DNA of 50,603 nucleotides. It comes from SAR202 cluster bacterium bin90. Lineage in GTDB: Bacteria > Chloroflexota > Dehalococcoidia > Lucifugimonadales > JADFKI01. Below are positions 1-8,868 of the stretch, in pieces (the stretch's first letter is position 1; every line of letters starts with the position of its first letter). The notes under the pieces are model-generated. The model did not search any database. It saw nothing but the letters and a program-made list of their open reading frames with translations, and was not told the DNA's origin. The stretch covers positions 1 through 50,603 of the forward strand of contig MPND01000025.1 of NCBI GenBank assembly GCA_002238855.1. The letters are read 5' to 3'. The position numbers and the translations under genes were made by a program.

Positions 1-47
1 TTGGTCGTGAACTGGAACAGTGTGGAGTCTCTGCTGTGGCGGTCTAA
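1..47 (+). CDS. Possible C-terminal end of an upstream gene (partial)
   Basis: Reading from base 3 gives 14 codons (GRELEQCGVSAVAV) and a TAA at 45-47. A strong hairpin terminator follows about 100 bases later, which fits the end of a plus-strand gene entering from the left. Another frame stays open through the terminator hairpin, which makes it less likely to be coding. The fragment is too short to assign to a family. Confidence 0.2.
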   Translation, partial: GRELEQCGVSAVAV

Positions 48-145
48 AGGATCGAGCATCATTCAACTCCTATTGCCTGATGTTCGTGCCATTCTACGAC
101 GCCAGCATGTCCCCCTTCAACCTAGGCCTTTTCAACAGGTCGTAA

Positions 146-176
146 AAGGGGCAGCCGTCTGGCTGCCCCTTCTTCG
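146..176 (+). terminator. Intrinsic terminator, 11-bp perfect stem
   Basis: AAGGGGCAGCC (146-156) pairs perfectly with GGCTGCCCCTT (161-171) around a GTCT loop, followed by the T-rich CTTCGTT. It probably ends the transcript entering from the left edge. Because the stem carries AA/TT ends, it may also act on the converging minus-strand stress-protein transcript. Confidence 0.75.
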
Positions 177-253
177 TTACCGTCGTCGCCGAGATTTCCC
201 AAAGATATGTAAGGAATGTAATGCCGCGGCTCGCTGAATTACTAATCGTCGTT

Positions 254-1159
254 TCAGTCAGTCTCACTGGTGTGCGGCACTACCAACACGGGCGTGTTTC
301 CAGTGCGAATGACGGAATCCGTAACGCTTCCGAGCACCCAGCGACCCAAGCCCGTACGACCTTGTGTACACATCGCAATGAGGCTGTTACTTTGTTCCTG
401 AGCGCACTCTACTATCCTGCTTGCAGGTCCACCTTCTAGAGTAGCTGACTGTACTTCCAGATTGCGTCCCTCGCTAAGCGCGCTCGACAATGCCTGCAAA
501 TATTCGTCAGACGCATCCTGTGCCTGCTGCACAAGGTCGTCAGGGTAGGGGTACACTTCCGGAACGGAACCCGTGTACATCTGTGTCGGTGACGGAATGC
601 ACGTCACGACAGTGGTTTCCAGACCCAAGGTCTCTGCCAGCCCAGCAGCGAGTGGCAAAACCTCCTCTGACCGCGAAGACATATCCAGAGGAACGATAAT
701 GCTCTCAAACGCCGTATCAGAAAGGCTCTCGTCCTCGGGAGGATGTACGACTAAAACGGGAACTTGGGCGCGCGGCAGTATCGTGGTGGTAACGCTGCCC
801 ACCATCATTCGGCGAAGGCCGGAGCGTCCATGAGTGCTCATAGCAACCAGGTCGGGCTTATGCTCTTCTACATACTTCAATATGACAGCGGCCGGAGTGC
901 CCACCTCATGGTGGGTGCTGCAGCGGATATTGTCTGACTCAAGTCTTTCAAGCACCACACGAAGATAATCCGACACTCGTGATTGCGCGTCCTCGTCCCT
1001 AACCGGTGAGCTACCACCGAACATGTCTGTATAAGGGTCGTCGTCTGCGTGAAGCAACACCACCTGGGAACCTAGTCGGCTGGCTAATGGTGCCACATAC
1101 GCAAGCGCGGCTTCCGAAAGTTTCGACCCGTCGAGCGGTACAACTATGTGATCGAACAA
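254..1159 (-). CDS. Universal stress protein, tandem UspA domains
   Basis: A cytoplasmic nucleotide-binding stress protein made of two UspA domains, about residues 1-140 and 151-301. Both begin with the family's hydrophobic strand (FDHIVVPLDGS and FESIIVPLDMS) and end with a VPVLVV or TPVLVV strand. The ATP-binding loop is close to consensus in both halves (THGRSGLRRMMVGS and TQGRTGLGRWVLGS), although the first glycine of the G-2x-G-9x-G-S pattern is Ser or Cys, so ATP binding is likely but not certain. The start is TTG at 1159, chosen because GGAG lies about 8 bases upstream and the protein then begins exactly at the first domain strand. The 301-residue length is normal for tandem Usp proteins. 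The gene stands alone, downstream of the molybdenum-hydroxylase gene on the same strand. Confidence 0.92.
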   Translation of the reverse strand: MFDHIVVPLDGSKLSEAALAYVAPLASRLGSQVVLLHADDDPYTDMFGGSSPVRDEDAQSRVSDYLRVVLERLESDNIRCSTHHEVGTPAAVILKYVEEHKPDLVAMSTHGRSGLRRMMVGSVTTTILPRAQVPVLVVHPPEDESLSDTAFESIIVPLDMSSRSEEVLPLAAGLAETLGLETTVVTCIPSPTQMYTGSVPEVYPYPDDLVQQAQDASDEYLQALSSALSEGRNLEVQSATLEGGPASRIVECAQEQSNSLIAMCTQGRTGLGRWVLGSVTDSVIRTGNTPVLVVPHTSETD

Positions 1160-1220
1160 TCCAAATCTCCTAGTTCAATGTCCATTCGCTGACTGCAATT
1201 GCCATGGCGATTATGGCAAG

Positions 1221-1262
1221 AATGCCGGGACTTGTGCCGCAATCTGCTCAAGTCCCGGCATT
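1221..1262. terminator. Perfect 14-bp inverted repeat between usp and the Mo-hydroxylase gene
   Basis: AATGCCGGGACTTG (1221-1234) and CAAGTCCCGGCATT (1249-1262) are perfect complements around a 14-base loop. It lies just past the stop of the minus-strand molybdenum-hydroxylase gene. There is no T tract on either side, so it could be a factor-dependent terminator, an mRNA-stabilising hairpin or a REP-like element rather than a classical terminator. Confidence 0.5.
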
Positions 1263-1295
1263 GCTGGTTAATCCGTCAATACTGTTCAGTCGAAA

Positions 1296-3545
1296 TTAAT
1301 TGCCGTTGTTACCCTGAATCGCCATTGTGACTGAAGGGGGATTCATCGGCAGCTCGTCCATACGCACGCCAATGGCGTCGTAAATGGCGTTTGCTATCGC
1401 AGCCATTGGTGGGACAATCGATACCTCTCCTACGCCGCGCACTCCGTAGGGATGCGAGGGGTTGGCGACCTCGACAATCACGGTGTCTATCATCGGCAGG
1501 TCGAGCGAGGTGGGCATTCGATAGTCCAGCAAGCTGGAGTTGTCCATCTGCCCGTCTGCGTTCATGTAATACTCTTCGTTCAGTGCCCAGCCGATGCCCT
1601 GTACAACGCCGCCTTGGATCTGGCCTTCGACGTAGCTGGGGTGAACTGCCTTTCCAGCGTCCTGTATTGCGGTGTAACGAAGTATCGTGACCTTGCCGGT
1701 TTCAGGATCCACCTCGACATCGACTATGTGAGTGGCAAATGCACTACCGGGACCTGCGGGGTCAAGGTTGGCTCTACCGACAACCGGCCCGCCAGTCTCG
1801 GTGAGGCGCTCTGCCATGTCCTTGAATCCAATGCTCAGCTCAGGGTCAGCCTTGTGTTGGAATGTTCCATTTTCGAAGCCAATCTGGTCGACGTCGGCCT
1901 CCCACATCAGGGCTGCGCGCTCGATCATCTGGCGCTTGACATCCTGGGCCGCCTCGAAGCTCGCCCAGCCGGTCTTGAAGGCGGCACCACTTCCGCCTGT
2001 CATCGAGGTATAGCCGATAGTCTCGGTGTCGCCGACCTGCGGGTTCACATCCTCGACCGGAATACCGAGCACCTCGGCGAACTGCTGCGCGGCTGCGGGT
2101 CGCGTGCCGCCGATGTCAACGGAGCCGATTGTCAGGTTTACGGTGCCGTCATAGTTTACATTCGCTGTCGCGCAAGCTGCGCCTGCGCCGTTCATCCAGA
2201 AGCCAGTCGCTACGCCTCGTCCCCGGTTAGGGCCCTCGAGAGGGGTCTGGTAGTGATCGTGGTCTCTGGCCGCCTCGTTAGTCTCAACGCAGCCGATGAC
2301 GGGGTTGACCACGCCGTAACTTCGTCGAGTGCCTTCCTTCGCGCTGTTCATGATCCGGAAATCAAGCGGGTCGATGTTTAGCTTGTGGCAGATCTCGTCA
2401 ATCACCTGCTCCGAGGCGAACGCCGCGCCCGGTGCGCCCGGAGCGCGATAGGCCGTAGTCTTTGGCTTGTTGTTCACGATGTCGTAGCCGTCAAGCCTGA
2501 GGTTCTCGACATCGTACGGGGAGTAGATGCAGTTCATAGCGGCGCCCACGGGGGACCCCGGATATGCGCCTGCTTCGTACTTCAGGTCCGCCTGCACTGC
2601 GGTCAGCTTACCTTCGTTGGTGACGCCTATTTTGATCCACATGCTGCTGCCTGAGGTGGGTCCCGACGCTTCGAGTACATCGGCGCGGCTCATTGTCACC
2701 TTGACAGGGTGGCCACTCTTGCGCGAAAGCGCGGCTGCTACGGGCTCAAGATAGATGGTCGTCTTGCCGCCGAAGCCTCCTCCGATCTCCATCGGCACGA
2801 CCTTAATCCTTGAATGAGGGATGCCCAACACTGCCGAAGTGCGGTCTCTTATCTGGAAGTGCCCCTGAGAACTGCACCAGATTGTGATCCGTCCGTCCGC
2901 CTGCCACCAGGCCGTTGCCGTATGCGGCTCGATATAGCCTTGGTGAACGGTCTTGGTGCGGAAGGTCTTTTCGAAGACGAGATCGGCTTCTGCGAATCCC
3001 TTTTCTATATCGCCGAGTGTCATCTCGGAGTGGCTGGCAACATTGCCCTTGTAATTCGCATGGAGTTGGGGAGCGCCGTCCGCTATAGCCTCTTCCACAG
3101 TCGTAACCGCGGGTAAGACCTCGTACTCGACATCAATGAGGGCTAGCGCTTCTTCGGCTGCGTGCGCGCTCTGCGCTGCCACGGCGGCAATCGCCTGTCC
3201 CTTATAGAGAGCCTTCTCACCGGCGAGAGTGTTATTGCTGAGGTGCTTGAGATTTGTTGGGGGACCCGCGACGATCACCCGCGCCTCGTCGGGTGCCTCA
3301 GCAAAGTCTGCAGAAGTTACCACGGCCAGCACGTCGGGGTGTACTTCAGCTTTGCTAGTATCTACGGACAGAATGTTAGCGTGAGCATGGGGACTGCGAA
3401 GCACCTTGCCGTGAAGCATGCCAGGCAGGTTCATGTCAGCGCCGTAAAGCGCCTTTCCGGTCACCTTGTCGTAGCCGTCGTGCCGAATCGGGCGCGTTCC
3501 GACCACATTATAGTCTTTCGTCGAAAGAACGATATTGGATGTCAT
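1296..3545 (-). CDS. Xanthine dehydrogenase family, molybdenum-binding large subunit
   Basis: Catalytic subunit of a molybdenum hydroxylase (xanthine dehydrogenase, CO dehydrogenase CoxL or 4-hydroxybenzoyl-CoA reductase type), 749 residues. The N-terminal hammerhead domain starts near GTRPIRHDGYDKVTG. The molybdopterin domains carry GGGFGGK, AYRAPGAPG and the near C-terminal GVRGVGE motif, whose Glu (about residue 706) aligns with the family's active-site glutamate. The CoxL-specific cysteine loop is not evident, so the substrate is open. I chose ATG at 3545 over an upstream ATG at 3605 because GGAGG sits about 11 bases before it and the extra 20 residues are not family-like. The FAD and iron-sulfur subunits normally encoded alongside are absent from the window, so this gene stands alone. 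It diverges from argJ. Confidence 0.9.
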   Translation of the reverse strand: MTSNIVLSTKDYNVVGTRPIRHDGYDKVTGKALYGADMNLPGMLHGKVLRSPHAHANILSVDTSKAEVHPDVLAVVTSADFAEAPDEARVIVAGPPTNLKHLSNNTLAGEKALYKGQAIAAVAAQSAHAAEEALALIDVEYEVLPAVTTVEEAIADGAPQLHANYKGNVASHSEMTLGDIEKGFAEADLVFEKTFRTKTVHQGYIEPHTATAWWQADGRITIWCSSQGHFQIRDRTSAVLGIPHSRIKVVPMEIGGGFGGKTTIYLEPVAAALSRKSGHPVKVTMSRADVLEASGPTSGSSMWIKIGVTNEGKLTAVQADLKYEAGAYPGSPVGAAMNCIYSPYDVENLRLDGYDIVNNKPKTTAYRAPGAPGAAFASEQVIDEICHKLNIDPLDFRIMNSAKEGTRRSYGVVNPVIGCVETNEAARDHDHYQTPLEGPNRGRGVATGFWMNGAGAACATANVNYDGTVNLTIGSVDIGGTRPAAAQQFAEVLGIPVEDVNPQVGDTETIGYTSMTGGSGAAFKTGWASFEAAQDVKRQMIERAALMWEADVDQIGFENGTFQHKADPELSIGFKDMAERLTETGGPVVGRANLDPAGPGSAFATHIVDVEVDPETGKVTILRYTAIQDAGKAVHPSYVEGQIQGGVVQGIGWALNEEYYMNADGQMDNSSLLDYRMPTSLDLPMIDTVIVEVANPSHPYGVRGVGEVSIVPPMAAIANAIYDAIGVRMDELPMNPPSVTMAIQGNNGN

Positions 3546-3728
3546 CTGCGTCTTGACCTCCTCGAGAGGATATTTGAGGTTCTTTTTGCAGGCGCATTGT
3601 AACACATGGAAATAGGATATTGGCTAATTGGTTGTTGACGCCGCGTGAAACTGCAGAACTCGCTGATTTACGAGCTGAACGCCAGAAGTTCGATAAGAAT
3701 GAAAGGCAGCGTGTTAACGAAAAGTCTT

Positions 3729-3758
3729 TTGCGCCCCCATGTCGCGCTATGCTATAAT
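3729..3758 (+). promoter_or_regulatory. Predicted promoter of the arginine cluster (extended -10)
   Basis: TATAAT at 3753-3758 is preceded by TGC, giving an extended -10 (TATGCTATAAT). A weak TTGCGC lies at 3729-3734 with an 18-base spacer. The same 11-base string occurs upstream of the tRNA-Ser half at 25,953-25,963, which supports its use by the housekeeping sigma factor. It is 69 bases upstream of the argJ start. Confidence 0.6.
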
Positions 3759-3826
3759 CCGTACGCTATTTTGTCGTGCGCGCCTATGGATGGAAGGCGC
3801 GTCGTCGCATTGGAATAGGAGCGCAA

Positions 3827-5047
3827 ATGGCAGCAATGATCGAGATTATTAGTGATGGCAGCGTTACTTCTGCCAAGGGCTTTCTGGCTGGTGGGACATA
3901 CGCAGGGCTGAAGACGCAAGAAGACGGAGTATTGGACCTTGGTATTCTGTTTTCTGAAACACCGGCAAACCTCGCTGCAACCTTTTCAACGAACAAGATT
4001 CTCTCTCCGTCAGTGGTTCTGAGCCGACAGAGAGCGGAAAGAGGCGTTGCGCGCGGCGTTGTTGCTAACAGCGGCTGCGCCAATTGCTGCGTGGGTGATC
4101 AAGGACTCACGGATGCCGCCGAGCTTACGGAGCTTGCTGCTTCTCACACCGGCGTAAGCGTCGAGGACATGCTCGTGTGCAGCACTGGCATGATTGGCGT
4201 CGAGCTTCCGATGGCGCTGCTCCGGCAGCATGTCGGCAATGTCAGTCTATCTGGCGGCGGCGGGCATGACTTTGCCCGTTCCATCATGACCACGGACACA
4301 CGACACAAGGAGGTTGCCGTTTCGGTTGACCTGGGCGGGCGCAATGCTGTACTCGGCGGGGCGGCAAAGGGCGTGGGCATGATTCATCCCAACATGGCGA
4401 CAATGCTCGCATTCGTTGCGACCGACGCGCCGGTAGAGCAATCATTCCTGCAGGCCGCGCTCAGCAGGGCAGTCGACACATCCTTCAACATGTGCAGCGT
4501 TGACGGCGACCAGAGTACGAACGACACCGTTCTGGCCTTCGCTAACGGTCAGGCAGGTGGAGCGGAAGTCGTCGCGGGCAGCGCGGAGGCAGAAGCCTTT
4601 GAGGAGGCTCTGACATTCGTCTGCACTTCTCTGGCGAAGGATATGGTGCGAGACGGCGAGGGCGCGAAAAAGCTCATTGAGGTGACGGTTGACGAAGCGG
4701 GGTCGCTTGCGGATGCGCGCAAGGCGGCTCGTGAGATCTCCACATCTTCGCTGGTCAAGGCAATGGTTCATGGGAACGACCCTAACTGGGGACGTCTGAT
4801 GATGGCGCTGGGCAAAAGCGGCGCTGACATGGACGAATCGAAGATCCAGATATACATCAACGACATCCAGATCGTCGATGAAGGCAAGTCCATTCCGTTC
4901 CACCTCGACTCGGTCGTGAGCGCGATGGCAAGCTCGCCTGATGTGCGCTTCGGTATCAGACTCAATATGGGCGATGCGACCGCAACCGCCTGGGGATGCG
5001 ATCTGACCGAAGAGTATGTGACTTTCAATTCGGCGTACAGCACCTAA
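3827..5047 (+). CDS. argJ: Bifunctional ornithine acetyltransferase / N-acetylglutamate synthase
   Basis: ArgJ moves the acetyl group from N-acetylornithine to glutamate, recycling acetyl in arginine synthesis. Some members also make acetylglutamate from acetyl-CoA. The protein is 406 residues, the normal size. It carries the self-cleavage site KGVGMIHPNMATMLAF, where the Thr after Ala becomes the N-terminal nucleophile of the beta chain, and the conserved GNDPNWGR near the C-terminus. The start is ATG at 3827, with AGGAG 5 bases upstream. A GTG at 3776 would add 17 Arg-rich residues and lacks a good ribosome site. argB begins 5 bases after the stop, so the two are probably translationally coupled. 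Whether it is mono- or bifunctional cannot be read from sequence. Confidence 0.95.
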   Translation: MAAMIEIISDGSVTSAKGFLAGGTYAGLKTQEDGVLDLGILFSETPANLAATFSTNKILSPSVVLSRQRAERGVARGVVANSGCANCCVGDQGLTDAAELTELAASHTGVSVEDMLVCSTGMIGVELPMALLRQHVGNVSLSGGGGHDFARSIMTTDTRHKEVAVSVDLGGRNAVLGGAAKGVGMIHPNMATMLAFVATDAPVEQSFLQAALSRAVDTSFNMCSVDGDQSTNDTVLAFANGQAGGAEVVAGSAEAEAFEEALTFVCTSLAKDMVRDGEGAKKLIEVTVDEAGSLADARKAAREISTSSLVKAMVHGNDPNWGRLMMALGKSGADMDESKIQIYINDIQIVDEGKSIPFHLDSVVSAMASSPDVRFGIRLNMGDATATAWGCDLTEEYVTFNSAYST

Positions 5048-5052
5048 AGTGC

Positions 5053-5961
5053 ATGTCATTGTTGAACGGCTTATCAGGAATGAACGAACCTCAGTCCGAT
5101 CCAGAACAAGACACATTCAATTCTAGTGAATTGGGTGGCTCTGACGGAACATCCAAGGTACAGGCGCAGAAGGAGACCGATGCAAGTGGGACGATCGTAG
5201 TCAAGATAGGCGGCAGCACGCTGGGCAGCCACGACACGACTCTACACGACCTGATGGAACTTCAGCGTCAGGGCGTTAACTCCGTAGTTGTGCATGGCGG
5301 CGGCAAGATAATCAGTGACTGGATGGCAAAGCAGGGAGTGATGCCGCGCTTCGTCAGAGGTCTACGTGTCACTGATGGTCCCAGTATTGACATCGTCGTT
5401 GCAGTGCTGACAGGTCTCATAAACAAAAACCTCGTTGCGTCTATGGTCGAACTTGGCGCACGGTCCATAGGCATTAGTGGCGCGGATGACGGAATGTTGC
5501 GCGCGTGCGTCCGTGACCCTGAGCTTGGGCTTGTCGGGGACATCACCGATGTCAACACAGACCCGATCAAAGCCGTGTTGGATTCAGGCTGTATTCCCGT
5601 GATCGCACCCGTCGGCGTGAAACCCGTTGAAGATGGCGAAAACTCTCCCACATTGCTCAACATCAACGCCGATACCGCCGCGGGCGAAATCGCAGCAGCG
5701 CTGAATGCAAGTAGGCTTGTCTTCCTCACCGACGTTCAGGGCGTGCTGGACACGACACGCAGGCTAATACCTCGCCTGACTGAGCGGCAGGCCAGGGGAC
5801 TGATCAGTTCCAATGTCGCGGCAGGCGGCATGATCCCAAAACTGGAAGCGTGCCTGACGGCATTGCATTCGGGCGGCGTCTCGCACATCATAGATGGTCG
5901 CGAGCCTTCGGCGCTAATCGATGTCGTTTCGGGCGCGACCCTCGGTACAAGAATAGGATAA
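5053..5961 (+). CDS. argB: Acetylglutamate kinase
   Basis: ArgB phosphorylates N-acetylglutamate, the committed and often feedback-controlled step of arginine synthesis. The kinase core starts with TIVVKIGGSTL (phosphate-binding Lys and GG), then VVHGGGKIIS, GLRVTDG, the NADTAAGEIA adenine-site motif and GGMIPKLEA near the end, all family hallmarks. About 40 residues before the core are acidic, Ser/Gln-rich and probably disordered, which is unusual. The start is uncertain: ATG at 5053 is 5 bases past the argJ stop, and ATG at 5080 or a later start would trim the tail. The mobile N-terminal helix of arginine-sensitive ArgB is not recognisable here, so I make no claim on feedback inhibition. 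Confidence 0.93.
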   Translation: MSLLNGLSGMNEPQSDPEQDTFNSSELGGSDGTSKVQAQKETDASGTIVVKIGGSTLGSHDTTLHDLMELQRQGVNSVVVHGGGKIISDWMAKQGVMPRFVRGLRVTDGPSIDIVVAVLTGLINKNLVASMVELGARSIGISGADDGMLRACVRDPELGLVGDITDVNTDPIKAVLDSGCIPVIAPVGVKPVEDGENSPTLLNINADTAAGEIAAALNASRLVFLTDVQGVLDTTRRLIPRLTERQARGLISSNVAAGGMIPKLEACLTALHSGGVSHIIDGREPSALIDVVSGATLGTRIG

Positions 5962-5978
5962 AGGCAGGCAGATTTTAA

Positions 5979-8786
5979 ATGGCCGGTGAATACCAGAACG
6001 GAAGTAGTGGATCGGGCGGAGATGGTGATGATGGCGACTCCACCGTCGAGCTGTACCAGTTCTTTGGACAGATAGGGACACTCTCAAAGTGGATTGCCTT
6101 CGCGGTCGTAGCGGTCGTGCTATTCTCGCTGTTTGTCTTCGGGCGAGGCGTATATACCGATTGGCTGTGGTTCGACAACTTGGGCTATCGGGGCATATTC
6201 GTCAAAGTCCTTACCACTCGGATTATGCTGTTCGTTATCGGTGCGGTGACAATGGCAATCCTGTCGGGAGCCAGCATTTATGCCGCGACACTCATCTCTA
6301 GGGGCAGGATAACTCTTCCTCTGCCGGACGACCTCTTGAATTTCATGGGCCGTGCGCTGATGACAATCAGCGTCGGTGTTGTGGCTATACTCGCCGTCAT
6401 TTTCGGCACAATAATGGCAGCGCGCTGGGAGATATTCCTGCGCTTCTCCAATGCCGCTACATTTGGCCAGACCGAGCCCGTATTCGGTCAGGACGCCGGA
6501 TTCTATGTATTCACTCTGCCCATGCTGAGCTTTGTGCAGGGCTGGATTCTGGGCCTTCTGCTGCTGACCCTCATAGCGACTGTCGCTTATTACTTCCTGC
6601 GCTTCAGCATGCAGGGGCAGAGTCTCGACCTGAGTGCGCCGGGAGTGAAAATTCATCTGTCAGTCTTAGCGGCGCTCGTGATGTTTACGCTCGGCTTGGG
6701 CCACTGGATCGATAGGTGGGACCTGCTGCTGTCCGAAGAGGGCGCAGTGTTCGGTGCAGCGTATTCCGATGTGAACGCGCGCATGCCCGCCCTGTTGATT
6801 ATGACCATAATCGCTTTCGCCGCGGGTCTGCTGATGCTCGCCAACACTTACTTCAGCGGCAGACGGTTGCTGATTGGCGCATTCGCATTGTGGTTTGTGG
6901 CGAATATCGTGCTTGGCACCCTTTGGCCCAACCTAATTCAGCAATTCACGGTGAATCCTAATGAGTTCGTGCGCGAAGCACAGTACATTGAACGTAACAT
7001 TCAGTTCACACGCAGCGCATACGGCCTTGATCGCGTGTCTGAGGAGTTCTACCCGGCTGAGACTGAAGTGAACACCGAAGTCATTCAGCGTAATCCTCAG
7101 ACTATTAACAATATCCGTCTCTGGGACTATCGTCCGCTTTCGGATGTCTTTAAGCAGATTCAACTCATTCGGCCGTACTACGACTTCCACGACGCTGATG
7201 TCGATCGTTACGAAGTGGACGGCGAATTGAGGCAGGTCTTGCTCTCAGCACGCGAGGTCGCGCCTGAGAAACTGGACGAAGGAACACGAAACTGGACTAA
7301 CACTCGCCTGGTCTATACCCATGGCATGGGTATCGCAATGAGTCCCGTAACCGAATTCACGCCGGAGGGCAGGCCTATATTCTTTGCGAAAGATATTCCT
7401 GCGGACGGAGTAATTCCAATCCAGTCCCCCGACTCAGAGGGACCTCCGGAGCTTCTTGTCTCAAACCCGCGCATCTACTACGGCGAAAACACCCTCGAAT
7501 ATGTAATAACCAACAGCCTGCAGGACGAGTTGGACTATCAGACTGAGAGCGGCGATCTGTTCCGTACGAACTACGATGGGCATGGAGGCGTACAACTGTC
7601 GTCCATCTTCCGTCGTATCGCATACGCCTGGCAGTTCGCGGATGTGAACATTCTGATCAGCGGCCAGATAACCGGAGATAGCCGCCTGCAATACAGGCGT
7701 GCCATTCAAGAGCGTATCCAAACAGTTGCTCCATTCCTTCTGCTGGACAATGACCCATACATAGTGGCGGCTGAAGGTGGCCTTTTCTGGATGCAGGATG
7801 CATACACCTACACTGACAGATTCCCGTACTCAGACCCGCTGGGCGGCGAGCTTAATTATATGCGCAACAGCGTGAAGATCACGGTTAACGCATTCACTGG
7901 CGACCTGAGTTTCTATGTTTGGGATGAGACGGATTCCATCATACGCACTTATCGGCGTATATTCCCGGACCTGTTCCTCCCACAGTCGGCGATGCCGGAA
8001 TCGCTCAGATCCCATGTCCGTTACCCGCAGGACTTCTTCCGCATTCAGGCGGAAAAGTACATCCGATACCACATGCAGGAGCCTCAGAACTTCTACAACA
8101 ATGAAGACCTATGGGCTGTCGCAGAAGAGAAATTCGGTCAAGGGGACGTTCTCAATCAGGTGGAGCCATACTATGTAATTATGAAGTTGCCGGGGGAGGA
8201 CAAGGAAGAATTCGTTCTGCTTCTCCCTTACACGCCGAATGAGCGGCAGAACTTGATCGGCTGGCTGGCAGCGCGCAGTGACGGCAGTCACTATGGCAAC
8301 CTCATAGCCTTCAACTTCCCGAAGGACAGGCAGATCGACGGCCCCGCACAGATTGAGGCTCGTATAGACAACGACCAGGACATCTCGGCGTGGTTTACCC
8401 TGCGCTGTACTGCCGGTTCGGAGTGCTTGCGAGGCAACCTTCTGGTAATCCCTGTTGACCAGGGTATTATCTACGCGGAGCCGGTCTATATCCGGGCGGA
8501 AGGTGTGAACTTCCCTGAGCTGAAGCGCGTAATACTGGCGACGGGCGACAAGGTTGTCATGGAAGACTCGCTGAATGAGGCACTCAGTGAACTCACAGGT
8601 TCGGCTTCATTTGTGACTGATGTAGAGGAAGAACCTTCAGAATCCACCACACAGCAGTCCGCTGTCGGCGGCGCTGTCGAGACAACGGTTGAAACGATTC
8701 AGGAAGCCATTCAGGACGTGAAGCAGAACCTATCAGAACTTGAGGATGCGCTCGACCGATTGACGGAAACACTGAGTAATCAATAA
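5979..8786 (+). CDS. UPF0182 family large integral membrane protein
   Basis: 935-residue membrane protein of the UPF0182 family (COG1615), which has no established biochemical role. About seven hydrophobic helices occupy roughly residues 30-310. A long domain outside the membrane follows, with family-typical segments such as NIRLWDYRPL, YTHGMGIAMSP, RIYYGE and PYTPNERQNLIGWLAARSDG. The last 60 residues are acidic with a heptad-like stretch (IQEAIQDVKQNLSELEDALD), probably a short coiled coil. It begins 17 bases after argB, with only a weak ribosome site, inside the arginine run. Whether this position is functional or just convenient co-transcription is unknown. The family is common in actinobacteria, cyanobacteria and Chloroflexota. 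Confidence 0.9.
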   Translation: MAGEYQNGSSGSGGDGDDGDSTVELYQFFGQIGTLSKWIAFAVVAVVLFSLFVFGRGVYTDWLWFDNLGYRGIFVKVLTTRIMLFVIGAVTMAILSGASIYAATLISRGRITLPLPDDLLNFMGRALMTISVGVVAILAVIFGTIMAARWEIFLRFSNAATFGQTEPVFGQDAGFYVFTLPMLSFVQGWILGLLLLTLIATVAYYFLRFSMQGQSLDLSAPGVKIHLSVLAALVMFTLGLGHWIDRWDLLLSEEGAVFGAAYSDVNARMPALLIMTIIAFAAGLLMLANTYFSGRRLLIGAFALWFVANIVLGTLWPNLIQQFTVNPNEFVREAQYIERNIQFTRSAYGLDRVSEEFYPAETEVNTEVIQRNPQTINNIRLWDYRPLSDVFKQIQLIRPYYDFHDADVDRYEVDGELRQVLLSAREVAPEKLDEGTRNWTNTRLVYTHGMGIAMSPVTEFTPEGRPIFFAKDIPADGVIPIQSPDSEGPPELLVSNPRIYYGENTLEYVITNSLQDELDYQTESGDLFRTNYDGHGGVQLSSIFRRIAYAWQFADVNILISGQITGDSRLQYRRAIQERIQTVAPFLLLDNDPYIVAAEGGLFWMQDAYTYTDRFPYSDPLGGELNYMRNSVKITVNAFTGDLSFYVWDETDSIIRTYRRIFPDLFLPQSAMPESLRSHVRYPQDFFRIQAEKYIRYHMQEPQNFYNNEDLWAVAEEKFGQGDVLNQVEPYYVIMKLPGEDKEEFVLLLPYTPNERQNLIGWLAARSDGSHYGNLIAFNFPKDRQIDGPAQIEARIDNDQDISAWFTLRCTAGSECLRGNLLVIPVDQGIIYAEPVYIRAEGVNFPELKRVILATGDKVVMEDSLNEALSELTGSASFVTDVEEEPSESTTQQSAVGGAVETTVETIQEAIQDVKQNLSELEDALDRLTETLSNQ

Positions 8787-8868
8787 CATCGCGGCGGAAC
8801 TACGAGCTAGCGGGCTTGCCCGCAGCAACCTTTCATATCCGGCGCCTGACAAATATGGAGGAAATGCA

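Noticed and set aside
1452..2381. Plus-strand open frame of 309 codons
   Set aside because: Mirrors the molybdenum-hydroxylase gene, which has clear family motifs on the other strand.
4442..5116. Minus-strand open frame of 224 codons
   Set aside because: Antisense to argJ, with no family features.
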